The translations under genes and the position numbers were made by a program. A model generated the notes under the pieces. The model was not told the origin of the DNA, did not search any database, and saw nothing but the letters and a program-made list of their open reading frames with translations. A stretch of DNA of 64,000 nucleotides from Pectinatus haikarae. GTDB taxonomy: Bacteria > Bacillota > Negativicutes > Selenomonadales > Selenomonadaceae. Location: NCBI RefSeq assembly GCF_015732185.1, contig NZ_WIQM01000016.1, positions 713,001 to 777,000 of the forward strand. Reading direction: 5' to 3'. Below are positions 17,351 to 25,681 of this stretch, piece after piece; position 1 is the stretch's first letter; every line of letters begins with the position of its first letter.

Positions 17351-17953
17351 ATGGTGAAAGAAAAATTGACGAAACGGGAAACAAAAAAGATTCAGTCGAA
17401 GAAAAGCATAATCGAAGCAGCCACTAAATTATTTGCCGAAAAGGGACTGTCAGAGACTTCCATTGCTGATATAATGAAGGAGTCCAAGCTGGGTTTGGGA
17501 ACTTTCTACAATTATTTTGAATCTAAGGAAGCTTTGCTTAAAGAACTTTTGAATCAAATGGCGGAAGACATCCGTACTTCCTTTGCCTTTATTTCACAAA
17601 CACGAGAAACTTATACGGAAATATTAGAATCTGTTGTTGTTCAAACAGCTTCAGTATTGGACAAAAATCGTTTTGTGCTTCCCTTGTTTATTAAAGCAGC
17701 CGATAAAAGTGCATTACCTCCGGAATCGGAGCACGAAACAGGGGCCGCTCCTCTGTTTAAGTATATTTTTGACGGCATCATAAAAAAAGGGCAGGAAAAT
17801 AAGGAATTTCGTGATGATATACCTGCCGGGATAGTTACGGAAATGTTTCATTCTATTTTTCAGGCAGCATCTTTCAGCAGTCTGCCTATAGATTTCTGCG
17901 ATAATGTTCACTATAAGGTGATGGTAATAATAGACGGTTTAAAAGTAAAATAG
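17351..17953 (+). CDS. TetR/AcrR-family transcriptional regulator
   Basis: A 200-residue regulator. The N-terminal HTH shows IIEAATKLFAEKGLSETSIADIMKESKLGLGTFYNYFESKEALL, the standard TetR pattern (here described piecewise: IIEAATKLFAEKG, TSIADIMKES, GTFYNYFESKEALL). The C-terminal ligand domain is not assignable. ATG 17351 follows AGGGAG at good spacing; the open frame extends upstream to 17249 but that part has no ribosome binding site and no TetR-like sequence. No obvious target lies beside it: downstream is a terminator and the convergent fru operon. Such regulators often control efflux or fatty-acid genes. Confidence 0.88.
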   Translation: MVKEKLTKRETKKIQSKKSIIEAATKLFAEKGLSETSIADIMKESKLGLGTFYNYFESKEALLKELLNQMAEDIRTSFAFISQTRETYTEILESVVVQTASVLDKNRFVLPLFIKAADKSALPPESEHETGAAPLFKYIFDGIIKKGQENKEFRDDIPAGIVTEMFHSIFQAASFSSLPIDFCDNVHYKVMVIIDGLKVK

Positions 17954-17959
17954 AGCTGT

Positions 17960-18010
17960 AAAATAATTAAGAGCTGCAGGCGTTAATGCCCGCAGCTCTT
18001 AATTATTTTT
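17960..18010. terminator. Bidirectional terminator between tetR-type gene and fruA
   Basis: Arms AAAATAATTAAGAGCTGC (17960-17977) and its complement (17992-18009) with T/A runs on both sides. It can serve the plus-strand regulator and the minus-strand fru operon, which ends at 18034. Confidence 0.9.
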
Positions 18011-18033
18011 GCAGTATGAAGAAATATATAAAG

Positions 18034-19944
18034 TTATTTGAGCGGTTTTTTCAGAACTGCTAAAATAGCCATGGAGATCAAAGAACCGATAAGGATGGCG
18101 ACGAGATACATGACGGGATTGCCTATGGTCGGCACAACAAAAATACCACCATGCGGAGCTCTGAGAGTGCAGTCAAAAGCCATCGATAAAGCTCCTGCCG
18201 CAGCAGAACCTACTATGCAGGCCGGGATAACGCGGAGCGGGTCACTGGCGGCGAAAGGAATAGCGCCTTCTGTAATAAATGATAACCCCATTACGTAATT
18301 GCCCACAGCAGATTTACGTTCATTATCCGTAAAGCGATTTTTGAAGAAGGTACTGCATAGGGCAATAGCCAGGGGCGGTACCATACCACCAGCCATAACA
18401 GCGGCCATTATGCCGTATTCTCCGCTTGCCAGCATACCTGTGCCTATTACATATGCGGCTTTATTTACAGGACCGCCCATGTCTACGGACATCATGCCGC
18501 CAAGTATAGCACCGATAAGAACACGGCTGTTTGTATCCATATTTTTCAGTGTTTCAATAAGCCATGAATTGATGCCGCTTACCGGTGGATTGATTATGAA
18601 GGTTATGACAATTCCCATGAGAAGGACACCGAAAAGCGGATAGATAAGAATAGTTTTTATACCCTCAAGAGAGTGGGGAAGTGCCGCACATATTTTTTTC
18701 AGGCCAATAATTATATAACCGGCAATAAAACCTGCTATTAAAGCACCAAGAAAGCCTGAACCGCCCGAATTAGCCATAGCACCGCCGACGAAGCCGGCAA
18801 CAAGTCCTGGGCGGTCTGCTATGCTCATAGCTATGAAACCGGACAAAACGGGTAGCATAAAACCAAATGATACACCGCCTACACTTTTGAAAAATGCGGC
18901 CAGCGGGGTGTTGGAACCAAAATTAGAAGGATTTGCGGGATCAAACGGATCGACAAGAAATGCCAGAGCTATCAAAATCCCACCGCCGACGACAAAAGGA
19001 AGCATATGGGAAACACCGTTCATCAGATGTTTATAAATCTGGCGCCCAAAAGTTTCTGTTTCATTTTCAGCAATCGCTTCTTCATTTTTTGCGGCATTGT
19101 GCTGATAAAGAGGGACATTGCCGCTCAAAGCTTTGTCTAAAAGTTCATCGGCTTTATTAATACCATTTGCTACTTTGGTAATAAGAACAGGACGCCCGTT
19201 GAATCTGGACATTGGCACGTTTTTGTCCGCGGCTACTATAATACATTTTGCATTTTTTATTTCTTCGCTTGTAAGTCCGTTTTTGGTGCCGCCTGAACCT
19301 TCTGTTTCTACTTTTATGGTAATGCTGCGTTTTTTTGCATGCTGTTCAAGGCTTTCAGCGGCCATATATGTGTGTGCTATACCGGTAGGACAAGCTGTTA
19401 CAGCCAATATATCATACTGAGAAGCGGTTCCTTTTGCTGCTGTAGCGGAAGGAATACTGTCCGCAGTGCTGTTTTCTGCGGAAAAACGGTCGGCTTCTTT
19501 TTCATCGATCAGCTTCAAAAATTTATCGGGTGTTTCGGCAGCTATGAGAGCTTCTTTAAAATCGCTGTCCATCAGCATTGTAGCCAAAGCACTGAGCATC
19601 TGAAGATGTTCGTCATTGGCGGAATCGGGAGCGGCAATCAGAAAGAATAAACGGGCCGGGCGATTGTCCATAGATTCAAAATCTATTCCGTCTTTTACTA
19701 CCATTGCGGCGAGTCCTGCTTTTTTTACTGCGGGACTTTTAGCATGGGGCGTGGCAATACCATCTCCCAGACCGGTGGTGCCGGATTCTTCGCGGGTGAA
19801 AACAGCTTTTTTGTAAAGCTCCTTATCGGCAAGAATACCGGTGCTGTCCATAAGATCGACCAGAATGTTGATGGCGTCTTTTTTGTCTGTTGGACGGGCG
19901 TTGAGCAGTATCCCGTCTTTTTTCAATAAATCAGTAATATGCAT
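18034..19944 (-). CDS. fruA: Fructose-specific PTS enzyme IIABC
   Basis: A 636-residue fused permease. EIIA (about 1-150) has the phosphorylation site His67 in GIATPHAK; EIIB (about 178-280) has Cys185 in AVTACPTGIAHTYM; EIIC (about 305-636) is polytopic with VGGGILIALAFL and GGPVNKAAYV. It takes up fructose and delivers fructose 1-phosphate to the cytoplasm. It is the last gene of fruR-fruK-fruA, 20 nt after fruK, and a shared terminator follows. Phosphate comes from EI and HPr encoded elsewhere. Confidence 0.96.
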   Translation of the reverse strand: MHITDLLKKDGILLNARPTDKKDAINILVDLMDSTGILADKELYKKAVFTREESGTTGLGDGIATPHAKSPAVKKAGLAAMVVKDGIDFESMDNRPARLFFLIAAPDSANDEHLQMLSALATMLMDSDFKEALIAAETPDKFLKLIDEKEADRFSAENSTADSIPSATAAKGTASQYDILAVTACPTGIAHTYMAAESLEQHAKKRSITIKVETEGSGGTKNGLTSEEIKNAKCIIVAADKNVPMSRFNGRPVLITKVANGINKADELLDKALSGNVPLYQHNAAKNEEAIAENETETFGRQIYKHLMNGVSHMLPFVVGGGILIALAFLVDPFDPANPSNFGSNTPLAAFFKSVGGVSFGFMLPVLSGFIAMSIADRPGLVAGFVGGAMANSGGSGFLGALIAGFIAGYIIIGLKKICAALPHSLEGIKTILIYPLFGVLLMGIVITFIINPPVSGINSWLIETLKNMDTNSRVLIGAILGGMMSVDMGGPVNKAAYVIGTGMLASGEYGIMAAVMAGGMVPPLAIALCSTFFKNRFTDNERKSAVGNYVMGLSFITEGAIPFAASDPLRVIPACIVGSAAAGALSMAFDCTLRAPHGGIFVVPTIGNPVMYLVAILIGSLISMAILAVLKKPLK

Positions 19945-19964
19945 AATCTAGCTCCTTTTTATAT

Positions 19965-20876
19965 TTAAATAGTTATTTGTTTCATCAAAGTATCTACTTC
20001 TTCCATTACCGCAAGATTTTCGGAAAAAGCAGAAGCTGAGCCGGCTGCTATTCCCATACGGAAAGCCGTTTTATAATCAGCGGATGAAAGATAGCCCGCC
20101 AAAAAACCGGCAACCATTGAATCACCGGCACCCACAGAATTTATCAATGTTCCGGTGGGAGCGGCGCAGGACATACAATCACCTTTTTCAGTGAGCAAAA
20201 TAGCTCCGTCACCGCCACGGGAAATCAAAATATTACGTGCGCCGCGCTGCTGTAATATTCTGGCATGCTCAATCAATGCTTCTGGTGTGGTCAGTGTTTT
20301 GCCGAACATACCGCCTAATTCATGATTATTCGGTTTTATCAGAAAAGGTTTATATTCCAGTACATTGAGAAGTAATTTTCCTTCGGCATCCACTACAAAA
20401 TTTACATTCTTATGATAAAGGCGCTCTAATATTCTTTCATAGATATTATTAGGAAGAGTATTTGGTATACTGCCGGCTAAAACAAGATAATCACCATTTT
20501 GCAGTTTATCCAGCTTGGCAAAAAGCGCATCAATGGATTGCTGAGGTATATTCGGTCCCTGGCCGTTGACTTCGGTCTCTGAGTCGGCTTTGATTTTTAC
20601 GTTTATTCTGGTGTTGCCTGCTGATAAATGGATGAAATCACAACTGCAGTTAAATTCATTTTTCATCTGCCGTTCTATTTCCTCACCGGTAAAACCTGCT
20701 GTAAATCCAGAAGCGATACTTGAGACGCCAAGATTTTTGAGTACTATTGATACATTTATGCCCTTGCCGCCACAGAGTATTTTTTCATATTTAAGACGGT
20801 TGATGGTACCTGTTTTGAATGAATCAAGTCTTACAATATAGTCTAATGAAGGATTGAATGTGACTGTATATATCAT
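19965..20876 (-). CDS. fruK: 1-phosphofructokinase
   Basis: A 303-residue PfkB-family sugar kinase. N-terminal MIYTVTFNPSLDYIV, GGKGINVS and the C-terminal anion-hole/base motif NSVGAGDSMVAGFLAG identify 1-phosphofructokinase (or tagatose-6-phosphate kinase); the neighbouring fructose PTS gene settles the call. It converts fructose 1-phosphate to fructose 1,6-bisphosphate. The fructose 1-phosphate pool is also the likely inducer for FruR. AGGAG precedes the ATG at normal spacing. Confidence 0.95.
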   Translation of the reverse strand: MIYTVTFNPSLDYIVRLDSFKTGTINRLKYEKILCGGKGINVSIVLKNLGVSSIASGFTAGFTGEEIERQMKNEFNCSCDFIHLSAGNTRINVKIKADSETEVNGQGPNIPQQSIDALFAKLDKLQNGDYLVLAGSIPNTLPNNIYERILERLYHKNVNFVVDAEGKLLLNVLEYKPFLIKPNNHELGGMFGKTLTTPEALIEHARILQQRGARNILISRGGDGAILLTEKGDCMSCAAPTGTLINSVGAGDSMVAGFLAGYLSSADYKTAFRMGIAAGSASAFSENLAVMEEVDTLMKQITI

Positions 20877-20930
20877 GAGAAACTCCTTTGTTTAATTTAC
20901 AGAATATTTTTATACTATTATTGTGTCTGA

Positions 20931-21671
20931 TCAATCAGCCAGAATAATTTTATATTTTTCATAGGTATCATCAGGGCGTTTGTCAGTTATAATTGAAGCC
21001 GCTCCAAGAGCAGAAAAGTTAACAGGTGTTATTTTGCCGAACTTCGAACTGTCCGCTAAAATATAGGCTTTTTTACAATGTTTTATAGCAGCTTCTTTTA
21101 TCATGGCCTCTTCGGCAGTGGGCGTTGTAAAACCGGCTACCAGGCTGATGCCGTTGGTGCCGAAAAAACCAACGGTGAAATTGTATCTTTGAATATTGGC
21201 TATCGCCAGAGCACCAACGGCAGCATAGGTAACAGCCTTCATATTGCCGCCGATTATTATTGTTTCAAAACCGCGATTCATCAGCTGCACTGCATGAGAA
21301 GCATCATTGGTGACGTATACGGCATTTCTTTCCCTGAGCTGTTTTATAAGAAGTCCGGTCGTCGTTCCGGCGTCTATATAAACAACATCATTCATTTTTA
21401 TCAACTGTGCGGCTTTAGCTGCAATAGCCATTTTCTGTTCAGTATTGACACTTTCTCTGACCTGAACTTTATCTTCGGTTGTTAAGTAACTCTCAGGAGA
21501 CATTGCACCGCCATATATTTTCACAAGGACACCTTTGCCATGCAATATATTAATATCCCGTCTTACAGTTGCTTCGGAAGCTTTCAAAATTTTTGATAAT
21601 TCGGTAACACTTACCGAATGACTCTGCTTTAGAAGCTGCAATATTTTATTGTGTCTTTGCGCTGCCAGCAT
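20931..21671 (-). CDS. fruR: DeoR-family fructose operon repressor
   Basis: A 246-residue regulator. The N-terminal winged HTH (RHNKILQLLKQSHSVSVTEL, then ASEATVRRDINILHGKG) and the C-terminal sugar-phosphate sensor domain (VYIDAGTTTGLLIKQL, TNDASHAVQLM, ILADSSKFG) are typical of DeoR. It is the first gene of the fru operon. Its promoter (21723-21695) is overlapped by three AATCAAA repeats spaced exactly 10 bp, so the operon is probably autorepressed and released by fructose 1-phosphate. A small gap of 54 nt separates it from fruK. Confidence 0.93.
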   Translation of the reverse strand: MLAAQRHNKILQLLKQSHSVSVTELSKILKASEATVRRDINILHGKGVLVKIYGGAMSPESYLTTEDKVQVRESVNTEQKMAIAAKAAQLIKMNDVVYIDAGTTTGLLIKQLRERNAVYVTNDASHAVQLMNRGFETIIIGGNMKAVTYAAVGALAIANIQRYNFTVGFFGTNGISLVAGFTTPTAEEAMIKEAAIKHCKKAYILADSSKFGKITPVNFSALGAASIITDKRPDDTYEKYKIILAD

Positions 21672-21694
21672 ATGATTTTCCTCTTTTTATTTAA

Positions 21695-21723
21695 ATTATA
21701 TACACACAATAAATCAAAGTCAA
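21695..21723 (-). promoter_or_regulatory. fru operon promoter
   Basis: On the minus strand TTGACT (21723-21718), a 17-nt spacer and a perfect TATAAT (21700-21695) lie 24 nt before the fruR start. Confidence 0.85.
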
Positions 21724-21738
21724 TCAAAATAAATCAAA
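21712..21738 (-). promoter_or_regulatory. Candidate FruR operator: three phased repeats
   Basis: AATCAAA occurs at 21712, 21722 and 21732 on the plus strand (TTTGATT on the minus strand), exactly one helical turn apart, covering the -35 region of the fru promoter. DeoR-family repressors commonly bind short direct repeats of this type. Confidence 0.7.
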
Positions 21739-21880
21739 ATAAGTATTTAAAATGATCGAGTGTGATTATTAACAAATTATAAACAATTTACATCTGTACA
21801 ATGTATTTGAAATATTATATAATAGTAAATATATATTTAGACAGCCTTTTATACCTGCTGAACATTAATGAGGTGATTTG

Positions 21881-22120
21881 ATGGCGATAAGGCGAGTTGT
21901 AGTAGACCGAAGAGATAGTGCGATCTATCGGGATGTCTTGAAAAGAGGAGGGTTTATTTCGGCTAGTTATTTATCAATCAATGGTTTTGATGCTATGAGG
22001 TTAAAAAAATTGGCTTTGCAGGGAAGACTTGATGCTATACGGTGTGCCATCGGTAAATCTGTACGGTGGTATTATCAGGAAAATCAAGCTGAATTGGCTC
22101 ATCTAAAGGGAGAAGTCTAA
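21881..22120 (+). CDS. Small basic protein with possible excisionase-like winged helix
   Basis: A 79-residue protein, start ATG 21881 after GAGGTG at good spacing. No family recognised with certainty. The central run SASYLSINGFDAMRLKKLAL, then QGRLDAIRCAIGKSVRWYY, resembles the MerR/excisionase-type fold, in which a helix-turn-helix is followed by a G-x-L-x-A-x-R wing. That would make it a small DNA-binding protein. It is monocistronic with its own terminator at 22149 and divergent from fruR. No integrase or att site is visible, so it is not obviously a recombination factor. Confidence 0.65.
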   Translation: MAIRRVVVDRRDSAIYRDVLKRGGFISASYLSINGFDAMRLKKLALQGRLDAIRCAIGKSVRWYYQENQAELAHLKGEV

Positions 22121-22148
22121 CACAAAAAATTATTGCTGTAAACTATGA

Positions 22149-22174
22149 GGTCGGCTTATGCCGATCTTTTTTTT
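22149..22174 (+). terminator. Intrinsic terminator
   Basis: GGTCGGC-TTAT-GCCGATC followed by eight T residues, 29 nt after the small basic protein gene. Confidence 0.92.
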
Positions 22175-22409
22175 ACCTGTTTTTAATGAAGTGAAGGTTG
22201 CAGTAATATCAAGGAAAATAAAATTGTCAAATAGTTTATGAAAGTTTCTTTGCCTGGAACTACAAAAAATATACGATTTTTGATATAATTTAACGGATAT
22301 AGTTATTAAAAAAGGGAAAAATGCATCTGTCTCTTACTGATTCATAAATATGTTATAATGTATATAGATATATTGATAAATTAAAGCCTGAGCAGAGTAA
22401 AGCAGGATG

Positions 22410-22428
22410 TTACCGATTCTATCGGTAA
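22410..22428 (+). repeat. Palindrome in the leader of the HD hydrolase gene
   Basis: TTACCGAT-TCT-ATCGGTAA is a perfect 8-bp inverted repeat 29 nt upstream of the start codon. The rest of 22175-22457 holds only promoter-like AT-rich sequence, with TGTTATAAT (22352-22359) as an extended -10 candidate. The palindrome may be an operator or an mRNA hairpin. Confidence 0.45.
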
Positions 22429-22457
22429 AATTTATATTATTATTTTAGGAAATAATG

Positions 22458-23258
22458 ATGAATAAAATTAACGAACTAGAGCAATACTGCCTGAAAAAAG
22501 AAGAATGGATGAACGGTTATATAAAATCTTTTTATAGCAAGGACAAAAATGTGCAGGAAGGCATATTGATAAAGGAGGAGCATACGAGAAAAGTCGCTGC
22601 CATAGCTTATTCTCTGGCAGTTCATCTGCAGATGAATGAGCATGATGCCCTATTGGCCAGAATCATAGGTCTTTTTCATGACATAGGCCGTTTCAAACAA
22701 TTTAGCATATATAAAACATTTAACGATGCTCAGTCAGAAAATCACGCGCTGCTTGGGTTGAAAATACTGAAAGAGCAGAGACTGCTCGGCGAATTGACTG
22801 AAACTGATCAGACTTTAATTGAATTTGCTGTTAAAAATCACAATGCAAAACAAGTGGAACCAACAGAAGACAGGCGTTATCTCTTTTTTGCAAGACTTAT
22901 CAGAGATGCAGATAAACTTGATATTTTCAGAGTGCTTCAACCGTATTTGACAACAGATGATGTTGAACCCTGCAGCAAGACCTTTATCGGTCAGTTTAAG
23001 AATGGCGGTCAATGTGACTACAGTATGATCAGAACGCAGAATGACAGGAAACTTGTACGATTGCTGTGGATATATGATGTGAATTTTTCATGGACACTGG
23101 ATAAAATAGTGTCACAGGGATATGTAGCAGAAATAGTAAAAAGTCTGCCCCAGACAGAGGATATGAAAAAAGGATTTGCTTTGCTGAAAAAATATATTAT
23201 GCATAAGCTGCAATATGAGGATAAGCCTTTTTGCTATAGAGATGAAAAAACTCAATGA
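22458..23258 (+). CDS. HD-domain phosphohydrolase
   Basis: A 266-residue protein with a classical HD domain: H in EEHTRKV, the HD pair in IGLFHDIGRFKQF, H in SENHALLGLKIL, H in VKNHN and D in IRDADKLDIFRVL. All metal ligands are present, so it should be an active metal-dependent phosphohydrolase; the substrate (nucleotide or other phosphoester) is not readable. Two ATGs (22455, 22458) are possible; AGGA spacing favours the second. It lies 133 nt before glnS and a link to tRNA charging is not implied. Confidence 0.85.
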   Translation: MNKINELEQYCLKKEEWMNGYIKSFYSKDKNVQEGILIKEEHTRKVAAIAYSLAVHLQMNEHDALLARIIGLFHDIGRFKQFSIYKTFNDAQSENHALLGLKILKEQRLLGELTETDQTLIEFAVKNHNAKQVEPTEDRRYLFFARLIRDADKLDIFRVLQPYLTTDDVEPCSKTFIGQFKNGGQCDYSMIRTQNDRKLVRLLWIYDVNFSWTLDKIVSQGYVAEIVKSLPQTEDMKKGFALLKKYIMHKLQYEDKPFCYRDEKTQ

Positions 23259-23391
23259 ACTATGCTGCAAAAGATTGAATTGCTGTGAAAAATGAACAAA
23301 CTATAGGGATGAAATGCCTGTTTTGCATATAATCATAGTTTGCTTCATTTAATGTAATTTTTAAAAAATAATTTTTAATGAGGGATATTTG

Positions 23392-25068
23392 ATGCCGGAA
23401 AATGTAAACCTTTTGCCCAATTTTATTCACAATGCTATAGACGATGATTTGAAAAATGGTAAATATGCTGATGGAATACATACTAGATTTCCGCCTGAAC
23501 CAAATGGTTATCTGCATATCGGTCATGCTAAATCAATATGCATAAATTTTGGCACTGCACAGAAATACAACGGACAGTGTAATCTTCGTTTCGATGATAC
23601 AAATCCGACAAAAGAGGATGTAGAGTATGTTGATTCTATTCAGGAAGATGTCAAATGGCTGGGATTTACCTGGGATGACCGCATGTTTTATGCATCGGAT
23701 TATTTTGATAAATTATATGATTTTGCTGTGGAATTGATAAAGCGCGGCAAGGCATATGTGTGTGATCTTACCGCGGATGAAATACGGCAGTATCGTGGAA
23801 CATTGACAGAGGCCGGAACAGAAAGTCCTTATCGCGGCCGCAGCATTGAAGAAAATATAGATTTGTTCGAACGTATGAAAAAGGGAGATTTTGCTGACGG
23901 GCAGAAGGTACTGCGCGCCAAGATCGATATGGCATCGCCCAATATAACTATGCGTGACCCTGTTATTTACAGGATATCACATACGCGCCATCATCGTACC
24001 GGTGATAAATGGTGCATTTATCCGATGTATGATTTTGCTCATCCATTATCTGATGCTATTGAAAAAGTTACTCATTCAATATGCACTTTGGAATTTGAAG
24101 AGCATCGTCCTCTTTATGACTGGCTCTTGGAAAATCTGGGCTTTGACAGTAACAGCAGGCCGCGGCAGATTGAATTTGCCCGTTTGAATCTGACTAACAT
24201 GGTCATGAGCAAACGTAAATTGCGTCAGCTGGTAGAAAGCGGCTGCGTATCCGGCTGGGACGACCCGCGCATGCCGACTATTTCGGGTTTTAGACGCAGG
24301 GGTTATACCGCTGAATCTATCCGCAGTTTTTGCGAACTTATAGGTGTCGCTAAAAGCAACAGTCTTGTAGATATAGCTATGCTGGAACATTGTGTCCGAG
24401 AAGACCTGAATAAACGTGCAGATAGGATAATGGCGGTTCTCGATCCCATAAAGGTAATAATAACAAATTATCCGGAGGGCAAATGTGAGTATTTATCTGC
24501 TGAAAATAAACCTGACAGCAGCGCAGCCAGATATGTTCCTTTTTCGCGGGAGATTTATATAGAACGGAGCGATTTTATGGAAAGTGCTCCGAAGAAGTTT
24601 TTCCGTCTGAAACCGGACGGTGAAGTGCGTTTGAAATATGCGTATATTATAAAATGCACCGATATTGTAAAAGACGCAGACGGTAATATAATTCAGATAA
24701 ATTGCACTTATGATCCGGATTCTAAACGGGGAGGCTCCACAGCAGGAAGAAAAGTAAAAGGAACGCTTCACTGGGTACCGCTTGACGGATGTCTGAATGC
24801 AGAAGTTCGTCTGTATGATTATCTTCTGAATAATGATGAGAATGCTGAACAGACAGATTTTATGAAAGAGCTGAATCCGGCTTCGCTTACGGTTTTGCAA
24901 AATTGCAAAATTGAACCGGCTGCCGCATGGGCTGCACCGGGAACAAAGTATCAGTTCTTGCGGCAGGGGTATTTTTGCGTTGATAAGGATTCAGCAAAGG
25001 GTAATTTGGTTTTTAATCGTGTTGTTGGACTGCGTGACAGCTGGGCAAAAACTGTAAATAAAAAATAA
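23392..25068 (+). CDS. glnS: Glutaminyl-tRNA synthetase
   Basis: A 558-residue class I synthetase. The ATP site [16 protein letters not shown] (HIGH motif), [10 protein letters not shown] and the KMSKS-like VMSKRKL are intact, followed by the two C-terminal beta-barrel anticodon domains (from about residue 340). It charges tRNA-Gln directly. Many Firmicutes lack GlnRS and use Glu-tRNA-Gln amidotransferase, so this gene is likely to have been acquired in the lineage. ATG 23392 has GAGGG upstream. The tRNA operon follows but has its own promoter. Confidence 0.97.
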   Translation: MPENVNLLPNFIHNAIDDDLKNGKYADGIHTRFPPEPNGYLHIGHAKSICINFGTAQKYNGQCNLRFDDTNPTKEDVEYVDSIQEDVKWLGFTWDDRMFYASDYFDKLYDFAVELIKRGKAYVCDLTADEIRQYRGTLTEAGTESPYRGRSIEENIDLFERMKKGDFADGQKVLRAKIDMASPNITMRDPVIYRISHTRHHRTGDKWCIYPMYDFAHPLSDAIEKVTHSICTLEFEEHRPLYDWLLENLGFDSNSRPRQIEFARLNLTNMVMSKRKLRQLVESGCVSGWDDPRMPTISGFRRRGYTAESIRSFCELIGVAKSNSLVDIAMLEHCVREDLNKRADRIMAVLDPIKVIITNYPEGKCEYLSAENKPDSSAARYVPFSREIYIERSDFMESAPKKFFRLKPDGEVRLKYAYIIKCTDIVKDADGNIIQINCTYDPDSKRGGSTAGRKVKGTLHWVPLDGCLNAEVRLYDYLLNNDENAEQTDFMKELNPASLTVLQNCKIEPAAAWAAPGTKYQFLRQGYFCVDKDSAKGNLVFNRVVGLRDSWAKTVNKK

Positions 25069-25126
25069 AAATGAACTGTGTTATTGATATTTTAATAATT
25101 ACTTGTTAAGAAAGACAAAAAAACAG

Positions 25127-25155
25127 TTGACAGCGATACAAGATTTGAGTATAAT
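25127..25155 (+). promoter_or_regulatory. Promoter of the Asn/Ile tRNA operon
   Basis: Consensus TTGACA (25127-25132), a 17-nt spacer and consensus TATAAT (25150-25155), 18 nt before the first tRNA. This is the strongest promoter visible in the window, as expected for stable RNA. Confidence 0.9.
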
Positions 25156-25173
25156 ATTCTTCGTTGGCAACAT

Positions 25174-25249
25174 TCCTCGATAGCTCAGTTGGTAGAGCAA
25201 TCGGCTGTTAACCGATCGGTCGTAGGTTCGAGTCCTACTCGAGGAGCCA
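25174..25249 (+). tRNA. tRNA-Asn (GTT), copy 1
   Basis: Acceptor stem TCCTCGA/TCGAGGA, D-loop AGCTCAGTTGGTAGAGC, anticodon loop CTGTTAA (GTT), T-loop GGTTCGAGTCC, and encoded CCA. First of three near-identical copies spaced 85 bp. Confidence 0.97.
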
Positions 25250-25258
25250 ATCGAATAT

Positions 25259-25334
25259 TCCTTGATAGCTCAGCTGGTAGAGCAATCGGCTGTTAACCGA
25301 TCGGTCGTAGGTTCGAGTCCTACTCAAGGAGCCA
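25259..25334 (+). tRNA. tRNA-Asn (GTT), copy 2
   Basis: Same body as copy 1 with the acceptor pair changed to TCCTTGA/TCAAGGA (compensated) and AGCTGG in the D-loop. CCA is encoded. Confidence 0.97.
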
Positions 25335-25343
25335 ATTTAATAT

Positions 25344-25419
25344 TCCTTGATAGCTCAGTTGGTAGAGCAATCGGCTGTTAACCGATCGGTCGTAGGTTCG
25401 AGTCCTACTCAAGGAGCCA
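25344..25419 (+). tRNA. tRNA-Asn (GTT), copy 3
   Basis: Acceptor stem as in copy 2 and D-loop as in copy 1, so the copies show signs of exchange between them. CCA is encoded. Confidence 0.97.
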
Positions 25420-25424
25420 TTTAC

Positions 25425-25501
25425 GGGCCTCTAGCTCAGTTGGTTAGAGCCACCGGCTCATAACCGGTTGGTCGCAGGTTCGAGTCCTGCGGGGCCCACC
25501 A
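25425..25501 (+). tRNA. tRNA with CAT anticodon, probably Ile2 (lysidine-modified)
   Basis: Anticodon loop CTCATAA. The acceptor stem GGGCCTC pairs with GGGGCCC, so it is not the initiator (which has an unpaired first position). Positions 4 and 5 are both C paired with G (C4-G69, C5-G68), the known recognition elements of TilS, which converts C34 to lysidine and changes the tRNA from Met to Ile. Elongator Met remains possible. CCA is encoded. Confidence 0.9.
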
Positions 25502-25512
25502 ACGTCGAAATG

Positions 25513-25542
25513 AATGCAAAGCATCTGCTTTGCATTTTTTTG
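25513..25542 (+). terminator. Terminator of the tRNA operon
   Basis: AATGCAAAGCA-TC-TGCTTTGCATT followed by a T-run, 12 nt after the last tRNA. Confidence 0.93.
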
Positions 25543-25681
25543 TTTGTATATTATAGATGGTTTGCGCTTTTTGTTAATAACTGCTATACTACTTAACAAA
25601 TAATCATTATATACTATTGGAGTATTAATTATGTTGCCGCAAAAAAATCATCTTTATCGGCTGTATTCAGAATAAAATCGA

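Noticed and set aside
25174-25419. Regularly spaced 76-bp repeats, CRISPR-like at first sight
   Set aside because: Each repeat folds as a complete tRNA-Asn with encoded CCA; spacers are under 12 bp.
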